From Danio rerio (lineage: Eukaryota; Chordata; Actinopteri; Cypriniformes; Danionidae), in NCBI RefSeq assembly GCF_049306965.1, contig NC_133197.1, positions 2,008,501 to 2,072,500 on the forward strand: a stretch of DNA of 64,000 nt, given 5' to 3'. The notes beneath the pieces are model-generated. The model was not told where the DNA came from. It did not search any database and worked only from the letters and a program-made list of their open reading frames with translations. Positions 47,870 to 61,468 of the stretch are shown here, in pieces. Positions within the stretch are counted from its first letter, which is position 1, and each line of letters opens with the position of its first letter. Made by a program: the position numbers and the translations under genes.

Positions 47870-47914
<45 letters not shown>
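47870..47914. repeat. (TA)n microsatellite
   Basis: TA run immediately left of a Tc1-like element. Confidence 0.9.
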
Positions 47915-48562
<648 letters not shown>

Positions 48563-48859
48563 TATATTCTTCATTTTTATTATTGGGAGTAGAATAATAA
48601 CAAATAACATCTGTCAATTTAAAGATTTGTTTTGTTGATTGTGATTTATTGATATAATTATATAGATTTGACCTAAACTTTTGTGAGATTTTACATGTAA
48701 AAAACAAGTCAAAGTCAAAGTTTCCTCATTTACCTGACAGAAAGAACCAGTAATTGCAAAATCAGATTTATGAGAGAAATGCATTGACCGGGTATATTTT
48801 GTGTAGAATTTTAAAATGAATTTCCTTTGCTTTGTTAGGGATTTTTGACTATTTTCTAT

Positions 48860-48927
48860 TGGTCCCGCCTCGCCTTGATGACGTCAGCGCTGACGCCTTC
48901 ATTCAGCGTCGAGTCTTAAGAGCTGAG
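48860..48927 (+). promoter_or_regulatory. Unit 6 promoter core and exon 1
   Basis: CRE palindrome TGACGTCA at 48879-48886; exon end 48927, donor GTGAGTCTTT (one change from the usual GTGAGTCGTT). Confidence 0.68.
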
Positions 48928-49665
48928 GTGAGTCTTTGACGCTTTTTCTCGTGTTTACACAACAATAAAACACACTTTACAGTTTATTAAAGCGACAATC
49001 TGCGACTAGTTTCTGCATTGAGTTCACCTCTATCTGTGTGTCTGCTGACCAAAACAATACAGCAGGCAGAGAGGAGCTCCGAGAGGACAATATGAGCTCA
49101 GTGTTTGGATTTTCTGTGTTAGTGTGTTTGGTTGATCAGTAATAGTAAAATCGCATAGTATCTTAAGGGAAAGAGTGTGAATATACTGCTGCAGATATAC
49201 GAATTTTAATTCAATAAACAACGTTTATTACAACGTTTTTGGCGCTCTTTATTTTCCAACGGTTTTTCTGATTTCTCTGTTTCTGTACAGACGCGCGACT
49301 GCTGACAACCTGATTACTTTATTGGTGTAAATACCTAAACTATTTACTGATATGAATGCAGTAAATTTATTTACATTTAGTCCTGCAAACACTTTATGAA
49401 AAATGAGCTGATCTGCTGCTGACCCTGAATGTTTGTGTTAATGAGTGTTTATAGTCTGAGGCTCATCAATATTCAGATCTACAAACATAGTGAATGTTAT
49501 TGGCGTCACCTGAGCAAATCACATATTGTGTCACAAGATATATCATCATAATGTGTTTATTTCCTCAATCAGTGTAAATGAATCAGATTTCTCTGTTTGT
49601 TCTCCTGAAGCTCTGCCGCCATCAGTGAAAGACAAAGACAGAGTTTATTGAAGGACAGTGAGAAG

Positions 49666-52600
49666 ATGAGTGATCCAGAACCCTGCAGAATTAAACAGGA
49701 GGAGACTGAAGAACTAATAGGTTTGTGTTCATTCATTACTCTTCAATAATGAGGCTGAGGAACAGTGAGGTTGTTAATCTGACAGTCGTCTTCGCTGCTG
49801 TATTGATCATAACTGGAGAAAACTGAACACTCACTGACCGCAGTGAAACTGACCAATCTCCTGGGGTCTCATGTATCAACGCTGTGTACGCACAAAAACT
49901 ATGCCTACGTCAGATTTTAGGCTCACGTTTGAATTTTCCGATAATGAAATGAACGTGAGAATGTGCAATGGTCTGTGCCAGCTTCATGTCTGGCGGACGT
50001 GCATTTCTTGTGTGTTTTTTTTATTTCCATTGGCGCCTCTTAAGAGGCAATTGTGGTAAATTGCACACTACAAAGTATCGCACCAGCACATGTGAAAAAC
50101 ATTCCTATTCATTTATAATGGTTCAAATGGTTTAATTGACAGAATATATGTGATTTAAAACATATAAAAGCATTTGCAAAAGTATACAACCCTTAGTCTT
50201 TGGCAATGGCAGTGTTGGCCAGTTTTAGTGCAGGCGATTGGGCAGCTGAAATGCCGGAGGCGCTGCCTTGATAAGAGTGAAGGGGTGCTGCTATACCGCC
50301 ATAACAAAATGTTCCTCTAATAGCCCGTTTCCACTGACTGGTACAGTATGGCATAGGTTGGTATGGGTCATGCTTATCAGGCTTGTGTTTCCACTACCAA
50401 GGCTACCCTTTTGGTGGGCGTGGTGTACGACAGAGTTTCAGTCAACATCATTTTCACTCAAACAAATGTCTACAGTAAAGCCTTACAGGTCGTTCACATA
50501 TCATATGAGAAGCACTTCTCACAAAACAGATGCTTCATACACATAAATACTTGTGTATAAATGTTTATTACTAACTTTTCTATAAACAGGAGTTGATTAT
50601 AACTGCAGATCAATGACAGTGTGAAATAGCCTACTGTAACGTCTGTAATTATATAAAATAAATAAATTATTGAACATATTTGAACACATACAAACCCTTA
50701 CAGTCTCCGATATGCTACCAATTACAGAAAAACTACACACAGCAGACATTTAGTCCTTATTTAGGTTCATAAACAACATGCAATATAGCCCACAGTCAGA
50801 GCAAACCTCTCATCTGTGTCTGTAACCTTCACCATCACATGTAAGCTCTGTTAGAGAGTCATTGCATCATTCAGAGTCCATAATAGTCCAGAAGGCGATG
50901 ATAAACATGGCAGTTTGTTTGTGATTCAGGTTGCTGAAACAATTTGCTTTCGTGTTTTGTCGGGATTCTCCTTTATTTGTGCTTCACTCTCGCGTTTGTC
51001 CTTTTCTTTCTGAATGGATCAGATGTCGGAGACACTTCAATAATCACGAACACGTTATTAACATCCGCTCAAGAAGTTTGTTATATCAAAGATCGCAAGC
51101 TCCCGGAAGAAATCGAAAACCGCTCCCACTTTTAGACGGCCTCGTAAAACAACAACAGGCCACGGGAGATTTTGTTCTTCTTAGCTTTGTGTGTTCATCA
51201 AGACAACGGTTTGTTTTAAGCTCGGGTCATCCATGGCTCGTTATTATATGCATATAGTATTAAGCTGTAATCTCACAGCTGTATATAAAAACAAAGAGGT
51301 TCGTTTGTTTTCATTCTGGCTAGCTACACACGAACTTGTGACGTATCTTTGTAACCAATCAACTAGAGGTGTGAACCTATACTGGTCTCACGGTTCAGTT
51401 CGGTTACGATTATCATGCCTTCAATTCGGTTCAATTCGATATCTCGGTGCATCACGGTGCATTGACGATGCTTTCCATCTACAACGTTATATTTTAGGGG
51501 GGAGGCTATAACATGCTGTCTGTATAAACACACAGACACACAGCAACACACTGTCTCTCATTCAAACACATACACAAACATAGACAGCACCTAACAAACA
51601 CACACACACACTAAAGCCCTCGCAACAGGGAGAGCTTGCGCTGAGCTGAGCGGAGCAGGAAAAAAAAAACGAAAAAAAGAAGCACTTTTCCAACGGTCCC
51701 TTACTGAGAGCTCCTCTAAGCGCGAGCTCTCCCGGCTAAACACATATTGCGAGGGCTTAAACTCGTAATGTCGAGTGAAAAGAAAGACAGCTGTGAAGCA
51801 TAACCAGCTTTGTCTTTTTGTAGGAAACACACTTTAGGTATTTTTAGGGTAAGAGGTTTTTGAGTTATTGCCGTCTATAACATTAACTGAATGTGTGTCA
51901 GGAATAAAGAAAACAAAACCAACTGAACCGCGCTCATTTCTGGCGCCTCCCTGGATATACAGCGCCCTTAGCATTTGCCTATGGTGCCTATGCCACGGGC
52001 CGGCCCTGAGTTAAGCCTGATTTATACTTTTGCGTCTAGTGACTGGCGTGACCCACGGCGCATGCAACGAGTGTAGCTGTGCATTTATACTTCTGCGCGC
52101 TGTCTCTGTCGGTCTGCATTAACACTTCCGAAACGCTAGTTGGCAGTGAGGTGTAAATGTTCCTCTGTGTTGAGTTTCTCCGCTGCTTTTCCTGAACACT
52201 TCCGGGATGTACAAGTGGCTCAAACCCGCTCATTGTGAGGCAGGAACCGGCGGACGTGCAACAACTTTAACTATGAGGTAAACACAAAACAAAACTTTCC
52301 ATCAGGAGCTCCTTCACGGGACTCCACACTTGTAAACAATCGCTCGCGCCATTCACGCAGCTCTCGGTCCCGCCCTGACTCGTCAGCGCTACCAAGCCGA
52401 CCAATCACAGAGCTTACGCTCTGCGTTGTTGCGACGTGTAGTTACATTTTTTGAGAGGTGCACGTCAGTGACGGCCACGGCGCAGGGCTATGCGTCAGCG
52501 CCGTAGCATACGCCGGCGTTTGACGCAGAAGTATAAATCAGCCTTTAGCTGAGTGTTGTAAATACCGTCGCTCACCTCCCTCACGACAGAGCGCATAGGA

Positions 52601-54635
52601 GATAAATGACGTCAGTACATAATAACCGGTTATGATTATTACTGAACCGATACCGAATTGTCCGCGCCTGCATCTTGATGCACCGAAGAAACAATTAATT
52701 TTGACACCCTTACAATCAACGTTCAGCTCTGCGTGTAGCTCCAGCTTTTGGTATCCTTTCTCGTGTTTGGTACCCTTTCGAAAGGGTGCCTAAAAAGTGG
52801 TACGGTACGATTCGTTACGCCTTTTAACAGTGGAAACGGCCATAAAAGCGTACCAAACCGTATCACTCAGTGGAAACAGGGCATAATACATTGGTGTCTC
52901 CCACAGGTACAGCTACCACTTCAGACAATAAAGTGTCACCCACAATTGAGGCAACTCTCTCCTGAAAGTGTGTTAGTTCAGCATCCCCTGTTCCAAAGTA
53001 GTCAATAATTTAAGTTGAAATGCCATAGTGTGTAATTTTTATAAACACAATGGATTTAAATGCGAAAGAAAGTACATACTGCATATATAATCACAATTTA
53101 CTGTGGTTACATATTGAAAGTGCTTAAAAAGTGCTAAAATTTGACGTTGGAAAAGATGCAAGATCCCTGTAGACTCTTAAAATGTGACTTATTCATTTTC
53201 AGATGTGATTGTTAAGGAGGAGAGTGAAGAACTGAGTGAAGATGAGGAGAAACATCATGTCAAGAGGGAAGAAGAAACTCAATCAGAGGCTGAAGATAGT
53301 TTTTCAGTGGAAAGAACAGCTGTGAAACCTTTTACCTGCATTGAGTGTGGAAAGAGTTACAGCCGCAAATCCAGTCTCAAGATTCACATAAGGATTCACA
53401 CTGGAGAGAGACCTTACCAGTGTTCACACTGCGACAAGAGATTCAGTAGTTCAGAAAACCTGAATTCACATGAGAGAATACACTTAAGAGAGAAACCTTA
53501 CAAGTGTTCACACTGCGACAGCAGATTCAATCGTTCAGAAAACCTGAAGACACACATGCTGATCCACACTGGAGAGAAAACACACGGATGTGATCAATGC
53601 AGCAAAACATTTTTGAGGGCTTCAGAGCTGAAGATCCATCTTAGAGCTCACGCAAACGAGAGGCCTCATATATGTTCTGAGTGTGGGAAGAGTTTTACAC
53701 AGAAATCACATTTAAAAGACCATCAGAAGATCCACACTGGTGTGAGAGAGTTTGTCTGCTCGGACTGTGAGAAGACGTTTAGAAGAGCTGAACACTTAAA
53801 ACGCCACCAGAGGATCCACACTCAACAGAAATCTTTTGAGTGTTCACACTGCGGTGAGAAATTCAGACTGGCTAGTCTCCTTAAACATCACAAGATGATC
53901 CACACTGGAGAGAAACCACACAAATGTGATCAGTGCGGCAAAACATTTTTGAAGCCTTCAGAGCTGAAGAACCATTTTAGAGTTCACACAAACGAGAAGC
54001 CGTTCTCATGCTCTGAGTGTGGGAAGAGTTTTATTACAAATAAACACCTGAAAAAACACCAGAAGATCCACACTGGAGAGAAACCGCACGAGTGTTCATA
54101 TTGCAACAAGACATTCAGACGTTCAGGACACCTGAAAATACATGAGATGATCCACACTGGAGAGAAACCTTATGAGTGTTCACACTGCGACAAAACATTC
54201 AGACGATCAGAAGACCTGAAATCACACATGATGCTCCTCACCGGAGAGAAGCCACACAAATGTGATCAGTGCAGCAAAACATTTTTGAGGGCTTCAGAGC
54301 TGAGGAGACATCTTAGAGTTCACACAAACGAGAAGCCTTATTTATGTTCTGAGTGTGGAAAGACTTTTAGACAGAAGGCACATTTAAAAGAGCATCAGAA
54401 GGTCCACACTGCAGTGAGAGAGTTTGTGTGCTCTGAGTGTGGGAAGGGTTTTAAGAAAGCTACAGACTGGAGACGACACCAGATGATTCACACTGAAGAG
54501 AAGCTGTACATATGCACTCAGTGTGGGGAGAGTTTCACACAATTATCAACACTTAATGAACATGTAGAGATCCACAATGTAGAAAAAATCACTAATAAAG
54601 AAGGAATGAAGTTTCCTGAAAGCTCTACTTTATAA
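49666..54635 (+). CDS. FiNZ zinc-finger protein, unit 6 (14 intact + 1 degenerate fingers)
   Basis: Coding exons 49666-49720 (exon 2, 49611-49720) and 53203-54635, predicted 495 aa. The FiNZ N-terminus is intact (DVIVKEESEELSEDEEKHH after the junction). The spacer SFSVERTAVKPF is followed by fifteen fingers. Finger 11 ends MMLLTGEK, losing the final zinc histidine; the other fourteen keep all ligands. Finger classes follow the array's repeating order, with DQC-class fingers at positions 4, 8 and 12, each four apart. The C-terminus is KFPESSTL and stop TAA, earlier than in units 5 and 7. Exon 1 is complete; intron 2 is 3.48 kb with nested transposons. Confidence 0.92.
49861..50322. mobile_element. 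Transposon fragment in intron 2 of unit 6
   Basis: Begins GGGGTCTCATGTATCAACGC with TGTACGCACAAAAAC, the kind of start seen in common zebrafish DNA elements. The right end is not clear. No ORF of note. Confidence 0.35.
51364..52712. mobile_element. hAT element nested in the unit 6 intron element
   Basis: Ends TAGAGGTGTGAACC and TTTGACACCCTTA with the perfect 8-bp duplication CAATCAAC (51356-51363, 52713-52720). Both ends carry CGGTTCGGTTACGATTATC-like sequence, as does part of the unit 2 insertion (17330-17420). Non-coding; contains a nested TTAA element. Confidence 0.72.
52011..52547. mobile_element. TTAA-type MITE nested in the hAT
   Basis: Inverted ends TTAAGCCTGATTTATACTTT and GACGCAGAAGTATAAATCAG followed by GCCTTTA. 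GC-rich core with many GGCGTGAC/GTCACG-type words. Third nesting level in this intron. Confidence 0.62.
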
Positions 54636-55800
54636 TCACACACACCAGATTTCTCAGTTAATCAGCCCCTGTTTTACATTATAAAAGGTCCTGTTTTGGT
54701 TTTGGGGTCTCCAACAACAGGCTGATGTAAATACAAGCTCAAAGAACACTGTTATTGTCTTATAATATGCATTTATTTTTACCGATTGATCCCAAAGACT
54801 CCCATATGATTTCTTCACAATTCATTCTTTCCAAACCCTTGCTTTGTGTGATGCCAATCTGCGGTGATTGGGCTGATGACCCACTCTGTTTTGATTGGAC
54901 AACATTTCAACGCAAGACTGATAGGAAACGCCCACCATGGCTTATCAATATACTGGAGAAACTATGATGTCAGTTTGTATGCAAACACCTGTAAGCCGTT
55001 AGCATGTTAGCAGTTCTGGTTCCCTCGTCCCAGAGTCAGTGGGTTATTTGAATGTGATTTTGGTTAAATGGCTGAAATAAGGTTGGTGGCAAACACAAAC
55101 TCAAGATACTTTCACGAATTATTCTACGACACTAAACACATCACTCTGAACTTTTTAAATCGGTTCCGCTTCTGTAAAAAAACGGTTGCTCAATGGGTCT
55201 ACAGGCGATGTCGGACTCATTATACGTCATCAAGCTGAACTGGTCTGGAATGAAGCCCGCTTTTTTTTTGGTTATGTATTTTAATAAGTAGTATTTTGCT
55301 GTGTTTATCTAATTAGAGATTCATATTGTGTGTAGATAAAGCCTTCACTTGTAGAGACCGTCTTGACAGATTCATTTGTTGATCATTTATTTTAATAAAT
55401 CAGTTTTATGAAGATACTGCTGACCATAGTGCAGTCTGACTCTTGCCTGTTCTTCGTAATATATGTGTAAAGTGAATATAATCGTTTACTACAACAAACT
55501 GACAGGATGCATGGGCCACGCCCTCCACATTTACATGTATTTACATGTTATTTATTTTTAAATAATTGTATTCTTACATATTATTATAAACAATTTTTAG
55601 TTTCTTCAGGAATAGATTATTTTGGACATATGCCTGTTAGCCATGAAGTATTTATTACTTTTTAAATTTGTTAAATGCATTTTTAACAACGTTTAAAGTG
55701 TCCAATGAAAAATTATTTAGAATAATGTGTGTGTTTATATCTACATTAGCGATTGTTTTGGCTTGTCAGCTTTTAATTTGACGCTTTTTTGTTGATCTAC
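54636..55800 (+). repeat. Unit 6 downstream conserved block and short spacer
   Basis: The least disturbed copy of the downstream block: CCAAT (about 54856), ATTGG motifs, GTTAGCATGTTAGCAGTTCT, CCCAGAGTCAGTGGG, AATAAA at about 55397 and GACCATAGTGCAGTCTGAC to about 55440. It is followed by about 350 bp of spacer of the short type. Confidence 0.75.
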
Positions 55801-55802
55801 CG

Positions 55803-55871
55803 TTGCTCCCGCCTCGCCGTGATGACGTCAGCACTGACGCGTTCATCCAGCGTCGAGTCTTCAGAGCTGAG
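55803..55871 (+). promoter_or_regulatory. Unit 7 promoter core and exon 1
   Basis: CRE palindrome TGACGTCA at 55823-55830; exon ends at 55871 before GTGAGTCGTT. Confidence 0.68.
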
Positions 55872-56627
55872 GTGAGTCGTTGACGCTTTTTCTCGTGTTT
55901 ACACAACAATAAAACACACTTTACAGTTTATTAAAGCGACAATCTGCGACTAGTTTCTGCAGTGAGTTCACCTCTATCTGTGTGTCTGCTGACCAAAACA
56001 ATACAGCAGGCAGAGAGCAGCTCTGAGAGGACAATATGAACTTGGTGTTTGAGTTTGTGTTAGTAAGTACACGTTTTTCAGCGTTTGTATTAGTAATATC
56101 GCATATGTTAGTATCTGAAGAGAAGCTATGGAAATGTACTGCGACAGATATACGAATTTTAATCCAGTAAACAGCGTTAGATTGTTTTTGGCGCCCTTTA
56201 TTTTCCAACGGTTTCTCTGATTTCTCAGCTTCTGTACAGACGCGCGACTGCTGACAACCTGATTACTTTATTGGTGTGAATACTTAATAAAACTATACAC
56301 TGATATGAGTGCAGTTGTAGTTGTAATCACTATAGTGATGAGCTCATCCTGCAAATACTTTTTGAAAAATGAGCTGATCCGCTGCTGACCCTGAATGTTT
56401 GTGTTAATGAGTGTTTGAAGTCTGAGGCTCATCAATATTCACATCTGTAAATGTTATTGGCGTCACCTGACCTGAGCTAATCACATATTGTATCACTGGA
56501 TATAACATCATAATGTGTTTATTTTCTCAATCAGTGTAAATGAATCAGATTTCTCTGTTTGTTCTCCTGAAGCTCTGCCGCCATCAGTGAAAGACAAAGA
56601 CAGAGTTTATTGAAGGACAGTGAGAAG

Positions 56628-57783
56628 ATGAGTGATCCAGAACCCTGCAGAATTAAACAGGAAGACACTGAAGAACTAATAGGTTTGTGTTTATTCATTA
56701 CTCTTCAATAATGAGGCTGGAGAACAGTGGGGTTGTTAATCCAACATTCGTCTTTGCTCCTGCATTGATTATAACTAAGGAAACTGGTCTCTCACTGCCT
56801 AGTGAGAGCACATCCTTAAATGTGTCATGTCTATAAAGATCTTACACATCTCAGCCAAACATATTATTCATGATCATTTCACTGTTAGGTAAAATGTAAA
56901 CTCTTAAAATGTGACTTATTCATTTTCAGATGTGGTGGTGGAGGAGGAGAGTGAAGAACTGAGTGAAGATGAGGAGAAACATCATGTCAAGAGTAAGAAA
57001 AAAACTCAAGTGAAGGTCAGACGTAGTTCATCAATGAAAAAAACAGCTGTGAAATGTTACACCTGCACTCAGTGTGGAAAGAGCTACAACCTCAAAGAGA
57101 CTCTCAAGCGTCACCTGATTATTCACACTGGAGAGAGACCTTACAAGTGTTCACACTGCGACATGCGATTCAATAATAGAGGGAACCTGAAAACACACAA
57201 GCTGATCCACACTGGAGAGAGAACACACAAATGTGATCAGTGCGGCAAAACATTTTTGAGACCTTACGAGCTGAAGAAACATCTTAGACTTCATATAAAT
57301 GGGAGGCCGTATTCATGTTCTGAGTGTGGGAAGAGTTTTGCACGACGGTCATGTTTAAATGACCATCAGAAGACCCACACTGGTGTGCGAGAGTTCGTCT
57401 GCTCTGACTGTGGGAAGACTTTTATTAGAGCTGGAGCTTTGAAATTGCACCAGATGATTCACACTGGAGAGAAACCGTACAAGTGTTCACACTGCGACAA
57501 GACATTCAGACAATCCGGACACCTGAAAATACATAAGACGACTCACAGTGGAGAGAGAACATTCACATCTACTCAGTGTGGGAAGAGTTTCAAAGAATCA
57601 TCAGACTTTAATGTGCTGAGTCACACTGCAGAGAAAAAACACGAGTTAAAAAAGCACAATGAAATCTCCCTTCCTGAAAGCTCTACTCTATATTCACACA
57701 CACCAGATTTCTCAGTTAAACAGCCCCTGATATGCATCATAAAAGGTCCTGTTTTGGTTTTGGGGTCTCCAACAACAGGCTGA
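56628..57783 (+). CDS. FiNZ zinc-finger protein, unit 7 (6 intact + 1 degenerate finger)
   Basis: Coding exons 56628-56682 (exon 2, 56573-56682) and 56930-57783, predicted 302 aa, the shortest intact member. Exon 2 gives QEDTEELI. After the junction DVVVEEESEELSEDEEKHH has one K-to-E change. The spacer is more basic than in the sisters (KSKKKTQVKVRRSSSMKKTA), where they have acidic, serine-rich sequence. Fingers 1-6 are canonical; finger 7 begins TSTQC (first cysteine lost) and its helix is shortened (SDFNVLSH). A 45-residue tail ending VLVLGSPTTG is retained. Intron 2 is only 247 bp with no transposon, so this is the most compact unit. Confidence 0.9.
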
Positions 57784-58375
57784 TGTGCATACAAGCTCAA
57801 AAAACACTGTTATTGTCTTATAATATGCATTTATTTTTACTTTGATGTCAGTTTGTATGCAAACACCCGTAAGCAGTTAGCATGTTAGCAGTTCTGTTCC
57901 CTCGTCCCAGAGTCAGTGGGTTATTTGAATGGGATTTTGGTTAAATGGTTTAAATAAGGTTGGTGGCAAACACAAACTCAAGATACTTTCACGTTTTATT
58001 CTACGACACTAAACGCATCACTCTTGACTTTTAAATCGGTTCTGCTTCTGTAAAAAGACGGTTGCTCAATGGGTCTACAGGCGATGTCGGACTCATTATA
58101 CGTCATCGAGCTGAACTGGTCTGAAATGAAGCCTGCTTTTACAGCTTGTGTTGGGCGTTTGGATTTGTCTGTTTTGGTTCAGTATTTTCGTTCGTAGTGT
58201 TTTATAGTTTGATGTGTTTATCTAATTAGAGATTCATATTGTGTGTAGATAATGCCTTCACTTGTAGAGACCGTCATGACAGATTCATTTGTTGATCATT
58301 TATTTTAATAAATCAGTTTTATAAGGATACTGCTGACCATAGTGCAGTCTGAGTCTTGCCTGTTCTTCATAATAT
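57784..58375 (+). repeat. Unit 7 downstream block, CCAAT cluster deleted
   Basis: After TAATATGCATTTATTTTTAC the sequence jumps to TTTGATGTCAGTTTGTATGC, so about 120 bp with the CCAAT cluster are missing compared with unit 6. The rest is intact, with AATAAA at 58307-58312. Confidence 0.75.
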
Positions 58376-60137
58376 ATATGTGTGTAAAGTGTATATAATT
58401 GTTTACTGACATTTTAACGTGATCATTTCACACATAAATCATAACATAAATCCATTGGTATTTTCATTTTTCTTTTTTGAAAGATGATATGTGTGTGTTT
58501 TGTTTTACTTGGTGTTTTTTATTAATTGTTTTCTTACATTTTAGTAAAAAACAAATTTCAGTTTCTTCAGGAATAGATCATTTTAGTGAAATATCTCGCA
58601 GCCATCTAGTATGTCTATTACATTTGCTTTTAAACTGTTTAAGTGATTTTAAAATTAAAGTTTTACCTCAAATGATTGAGTAAGGTGTTTTTTTACATAC
58701 ATTAGCCATTGGGAATACTGCTTTTAGCCCTATATGGAGCGTCTGCAGACTTGGATCCAGGCAGTTTTACGATCTATAGTTTTATACCCCTGTTGTTCCT
58801 GATGCGTCCAGTAGGGGGGATTGAAGGACTAAGGAAGGGCCAAAACTCAGAGGGGGTTTACTTTTAATTCAATTCTTTGGAGTAAGGAAAAAATAGCGTT
58901 TTGTGTTTATTGAAGTTTGATTTTATTTAAAATATAATTCTGTTTTAATATATTACAGTTGTTCATTTTTTTTTGTTATTAAATTCTGTGAGTAACTAAC
59001 TATTAACATGACCCAGTTTATAGTCACGTGAAGTTGTTCTGAATATGCATTGTATAATGGTTTTCTGTATGTACAAAGTAGAACCAGATTCAGTGGCTCA
59101 TTCAGGGTCATTGCGAGCAGCTCACTGTGGGTCCCACTTCTTTGGGACAGCCCAAAACTGTGGGCTAACCCGCTCTGATTAGTAGAGAGGGGGAGTTAAA
59201 TGATACAGGGCCAAATAATAAAAGTTTTAAGTCAACCCTTTCAGATTACTAAGTGTCCTATACATGAATATACTTTACATTTTTTTGTGTGTGAAATATA
59301 TAATCTAAGTTTATCAGAAAGTGAGTTTAAATATAGAAACACTTGATACTCACCTTACTATTTCAGATATACAAAAGCCCAATTGCACATTAATATAATT
59401 CATTTTAATCATATAAATTAAAAACACACATAGTCGGAGAGTGTAACTTTTAATTGTAGCCTTGTTATACGATTTCATATAGTGATGTGCTTTTTCCTGT
59501 ATTGTTTATATATGAAGTTGCATTCATGTGTGGTCATGTGCAAGAAATAATGCTATATGATGACCAGATTCAAAACTATGTAGTGCTAAAAACCGAGGTT
59601 CTGCCTAGCCAAAGACAAGAAGACGGAGCTGTACAAGGCCTGGGTAATCATCAACAAGCAGAACAACTGCAACTGTACGGCAGGGTATGTGAACTCACAT
59701 GTTTACATTTTATTCTGAGCATTGAGTGTCCACAGTTTAATTCACCATGTTTAACTGTTTTTGCTGAAGTCATTGCTGCAATCAAAACCGAGTAATGAGT
59801 ATAACGTGAATTTCCCTGATATGACATGAGAACTGCAGAGTCCAGCATTTTAATTAGCTCCTCACTCTATTCAGCTCCCTTTTAGCCAAAGACGTCTGCA
59901 GTTGGCATTAAAGCAGTGTGGTGTATGGTAAAAGTTAAGTCGAATTTGGCATCCTACCGCACAACACCACGTTTGCTATTGCAACCGGTCTGTTTTTTGC
60001 AACCGGGAACCCGTGTGACGCAGGTTGGTAATTCCTCTATAGGCACTAGTTTATAATAAATACACAATAGTACTTAACGGAAAAAATACTACTATCTAAA
60101 ATAATTAATACTAGTAATATGAAAATAGATAGTAGTA
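58376..60137. other. Spacer (units 7-8) with SWIM-like exon remnant
   Basis: From about 58728 the sequence departs from other spacers and probably contains an inserted element (starting near CCTATATGGAGCG and ending near CTCTATAGGCAC at about 60045; ends only loosely inverted). It carries the SWIM-like exon at about 59540-59684. Nothing else is recognised. Confidence 0.4.
59540..59684 (+). pseudogene. SWIM zinc-finger-like exon remnant
   Basis: In one frame GHVQEIMLYDDQ and YVVLKTEVLPSQ; one base over, AKDKKTELYKAWVIINKQ then CNCTAG, ending at a donor GTATGT after 59684. The CxCTAG ending after a WVxINK segment is the first half of a SWIM zinc finger as found in multicopy YqaJ/SWIM-type fish proteins. 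The change of frame shows it is broken. No neighbouring exon was found. Confidence 0.45.
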
Positions 60138-60152
60138 CAGGTTATTAATTAA

Positions 60153-60515
60153 TTCAATCATTCATTTTCTTGTCGGCTTAGTCCCTTTATTAATCCGGGG
60201 TCGCCACAGCAGAATGAACCGCCAACTTATCCAGCAAGTTTTTACGCAGCGGATGCCCTTCCAGCCGCAACCCATCACTGGGAAACATCCACACACACAC
60301 ACACACTCATACACTACGGACAATTTAGCTTACCCAATTCACCTGTACCACATGTGTTTGGACTGTGGGGGAAACAGGAGGAACATGGAGGAAACCCACA
60401 CGAAGGCAGGGAGAACATGCAAACTCTACACAGAAACGCCAACTGAGCCGAGGTTCGAACCAGCGACCTTCTTGCTGTGAGGCGACAGCACTACCTACTG
60501 CGCCACTGCCTCGCC
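60153..60515 (-). mobile_element. DANA SINE, minus strand, full length
   Basis: Right-hand end CTGCGCCACTGCC is the tRNA-like head in reverse; the left end TTTCTTGTCGGCTTAGTCCC is the 3' tail in reverse, with CATTCATT before it. Flanked by a perfect 15-bp duplication CAGGTTATTAATTAA (60138-60152, 60516-60530), so it is a young insertion. Contains a short (CA)n. Confidence 0.93.
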
Positions 60516-60595
60516 CAGGTTATTAATTAAATGTCAAAATAGTTTGCCATTACCCCTCCTCCTTTCAGTAGTATTTTGTTTGCCACATTAATGAC

Positions 60596-61350
60596 GATGT
60601 ATATATTTTTATTATTCGTAAAATGAGAATATACAATCACAGTACATAAAAAAATAAAACATTTAGAAAAAAGAAAACAAAAACGAAATGGGTTTATACA
60701 TCACACATTAAAAATATGATATAATTTACAAATTTCAGTGGTTTCTAAAATATAATTTTTATATATTTTAAAAAATATATAAAAATATATAAAAAATATA
60801 AAAAGTTTCTAAAATATAATATATATATATATAAGGTTTTTGGTTTGTAAATTTACATTTATGTTTATACAATTTTGTTAAAAAGATAAGAAGATTAAGG
60901 AAATGTAATTTATTTTTTGGTAAAAGTTTTATTTTGTAAAAAAAAAAAAAAAACATTTTTAATAATTTTTTTATTGCTGAAACCAGGAACATACATGCTT
61001 ATCAGAACATAAAACTAAAATTACAGTACCAATCAACAAATGACATTGACAAAAAGTACAGTATGAGACAATGAAAAAATATCATAAAAGAGAAAGAGAG
61101 CATAAAATATTAAAGATTTTTTTTGTAAATACAAGGGTTAATTTAACGTACTTACATATATATGAAGATCTTAAAAGCAGAGCACATTTTGACAGTTTTT
61201 AAAACTTTCTTATTAGACGATTCAGAAATCAACTTTATTTAATTCTCCATATCCTTAAAGAAGACCACAAAGGCAGGTTTACTATTGTGAATGTGCATTT
61301 GTAAATGTAAAATGTACTTAAGAAGATAATTAAATGGATTAAAAAATTAT
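60596..61350 (-). mobile_element. Two antisense L1-type LINE 3' ends
   Basis: Minus strand 60768-60992 reads NLLIFLTKLYKHKCKFTNQK, and about 61180-61330 reads LIIFLSTFYIYKCTFTIVN, both matching the C-terminal motif FYIHKCKFTNxKP of fish L1/Tx1 ORF2. Each starts from a T-rich run, the reverse of a poly-A tail. Both are 5'-truncated; the sequence is broken by stops. Confidence 0.6.
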
Positions 61351-61394
61351 TTTCCAAACAAAAAATTTTCCCGTAGTAAGGAATTTTGACGAGC

Positions 61395-61468
61395 TTCTGT
61401 TGCGCCCGCCTCGCCGTGATGACGTCAGCACTGACGCGTTCACTCAGCGTCGAGTCTTCAGAGCTGAG
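61395..61468 (+). promoter_or_regulatory. Unit 8 promoter core and exon 1
   Basis: CRE palindrome TGACGTCA at 61420-61427; exon ends at 61468 before GTGAGTCGTT. As well conserved as in the coding units. Confidence 0.68.

Larger units (their letters stand above)
50323..52882. mobile_element. Large DNA element with GCCCGTTTCCACTGA ends, multiply nested
   Basis: Left end GCCCGTTTCCACTGACTGG, right end CACTCAGTGGAAACAGGGC, inverted. Subterminal GTACGGTA/TACCAA repeats occur inside both ends (52790-52870). The ends resemble Harbinger-type GGCCGTTTCCAC, but the target duplication is unclear. A hAT (51364-52712) with a further TTAA element is inside. Confidence 0.55.
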
